From CAVRQM01 sp964250775 (GTDB lineage: Bacteria; Pseudomonadota; Alphaproteobacteria; Acetobacterales; Acetobacteraceae): a DNA stretch of 5,165 bases. The position numbers were made by a program, and so were the translations under genes. The notes below the pieces were generated by a model that saw nothing but the letters and a program-made list of their open reading frames with translations, had not been told where the DNA came from and searched no databases. The stretch spans positions 1 through 5,165 of the forward strand of contig CAXUHK010000243.1 in assembly GCA_964250775.1 (NCBI GenBank), in the 5' to 3' direction. This document shows positions 4,575-5,165 of this stretch, piece after piece; the first letter of the stretch is position 1, and every line of letters starts with the position of its first letter.

Positions 4575-5165
4575 TCAGCCCGGTTTCCGGTGCTCCAGGA
4601 AGAAGCGCAGCATCTCGCGCGAGGCGTCGGGGCCAGCGGGATCGGTGTACGAGCCGTCGGCGCTGCCGCCCGACCAGGCGTGGCCCTCGCCATGCACCAC
4701 CCAGCGCTCCAGCACGGTGCGCTGCCCGGCGTCGCGGTAGCGGGTGCGGGTCCAGTCGCGCCCGTCCGGCACCCGGCCGCGGTCGAGTTCGGTGCTGAGC
4801 CGGCCGGTGCCGCCGCGTTGCGCGATCACCGCGTCGGCGTTGGCCGGGTTCACCGTGGTGTCGCGGTCGCCATGGAACACGATCGCCGGCACGCTGGGTC
4901 GGGACGGGTCGCCGGCGGTGCCGAGATGGCCTTGCCGCATCGCCGTGAACGCCGAGGAGACGTCGTGCGCCGCTCCGCAAGCGAGGCCGGAATGCACCCC
5001 CACCGCCGCGAACAGCTCCGGATACGCCTCGGCCAGCACCGCCGCGGCGGCGCCGCCGGCGGACAGGCCGGCGGCGTAGACGCGGCTGCGGTCGACCCGG
5101 TGCTCCGCCATCACCGCGCGCACGATGCCGACCAGCAGCGCCGGCTCGCCGGCATCGCGCCGCTG
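4575..5165 (-). CDS. PHB-depolymerase-type esterase, LpqC-like (partial, N-terminus outside window)
   Basis: The 196 C-terminal residues of a larger protein are visible; the frame remains open to the window edge, so the start and any signal peptide are missing. The segment GEPALLVGIVRAVMAEHRVD, followed by RVYAAGLSAGG, is characteristic of the poly(3-hydroxybutyrate) depolymerase/feruloyl-esterase-like group (Esterase_PHB, COG3509). The catalytic triad is intact: Ser35 of the fragment in GLSAGG, Asp102 in HGDRDTTVNP, and His162 in HGEGHAWSGG. GVHSGLACGAAHDVSSAF (56-73) is also family-typical. These enzymes cleave polyester or aromatic ester bonds and many are secreted. Location cannot be judged here. 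A GTG at 5123 is not the start, because family-conserved sequence continues upstream of it. The gene ends 85 bases before the repressor gene on the same strand. Its base composition is higher in GC than the repressor-hydrolase pair, so it is probably a separate transcription unit. Confidence 0.9.
   Translation of the reverse strand, partial: QRRDAGEPALLVGIVRAVMAEHRVDRSRVYAAGLSAGGAAAAVLAEAYPELFAAVGVHSGLACGAAHDVSSAFTAMRQGHLGTAGDPSRPSVPAIVFHGDRDTTVNPANADAVIAQRGGTGRLSTELDRGRVPDGRDWTRTRYRDAGQRTVLERWVVHGEGHAWSGGSADGSYTDPAGPDASREMLRFFLEHRKPG

Noticed and set aside
4490..4693. N-terminal extension of the TetR repressor up to the ATG at 4693
   Set aside because: It would overlap the esterase coding region, cross the operator, and add about 68 residues that no TetR-type protein normally carries.

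Overview
The window is GC-rich DNA (about 70% GC over most of its length) with dense bacterial coding. The G/C-ending codons, the short intergenic gaps and the protein families suggest an alphaproteobacterium, possibly of the Rhodospirillales/Acetobacteraceae type. That placement is inferred from sequence style and family resemblance, as no marker gene is present. There is no rRNA, tRNA, CRISPR array, insertion sequence or integrase.

Layout, left to right. Positions 1-124 hold no supportable gene, only a small dyad at 62-81. A 67-residue, Gly/His-rich, very hydrophilic small protein lies on the minus strand (125-328). It faces away from a plus-strand pair across a 147-base divergent region (329-475) that contains a nested inverted repeat. 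The plus-strand pair is a TIM-barrel amidohydrolase (476-1375) followed 21 bases later by a cytoplasmic YwrD-like gamma-glutamyltransferase family protein (1397-2989). These two look like one operon, plausibly for breakdown of a gamma-glutamyl or amide/lactone compound whose identity cannot be read from the sequence.

Tail to tail with that operon, with one base between the stop codons, is a minus-strand pair: a TetR-type repressor (start 4489, stop 3881) and an alpha/beta hydrolase with an Asp nucleophile (start 3884, stop 2991). They overlap by ATGA, so they are probably translationally coupled. A perfect 20-base palindrome at 4497-4516, just upstream of the repressor start, is the obvious autoregulatory operator. 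This pair has visibly lower GC than its neighbours in the lines sampled, so it may be an acquired regulator-enzyme module.

The right edge holds the C-terminal part of a PHB-depolymerase-type esterase (LpqC-like) on the minus strand, cut by the window end.

Most of the window is ordinary accessory metabolism. The best leads are the self-regulated tetR-hydrolase module with its operator, the inverted repeats ahead of the amidohydrolase operon, and the hydrophilin-like small protein. I did not find convincing evidence of a wholly new system.
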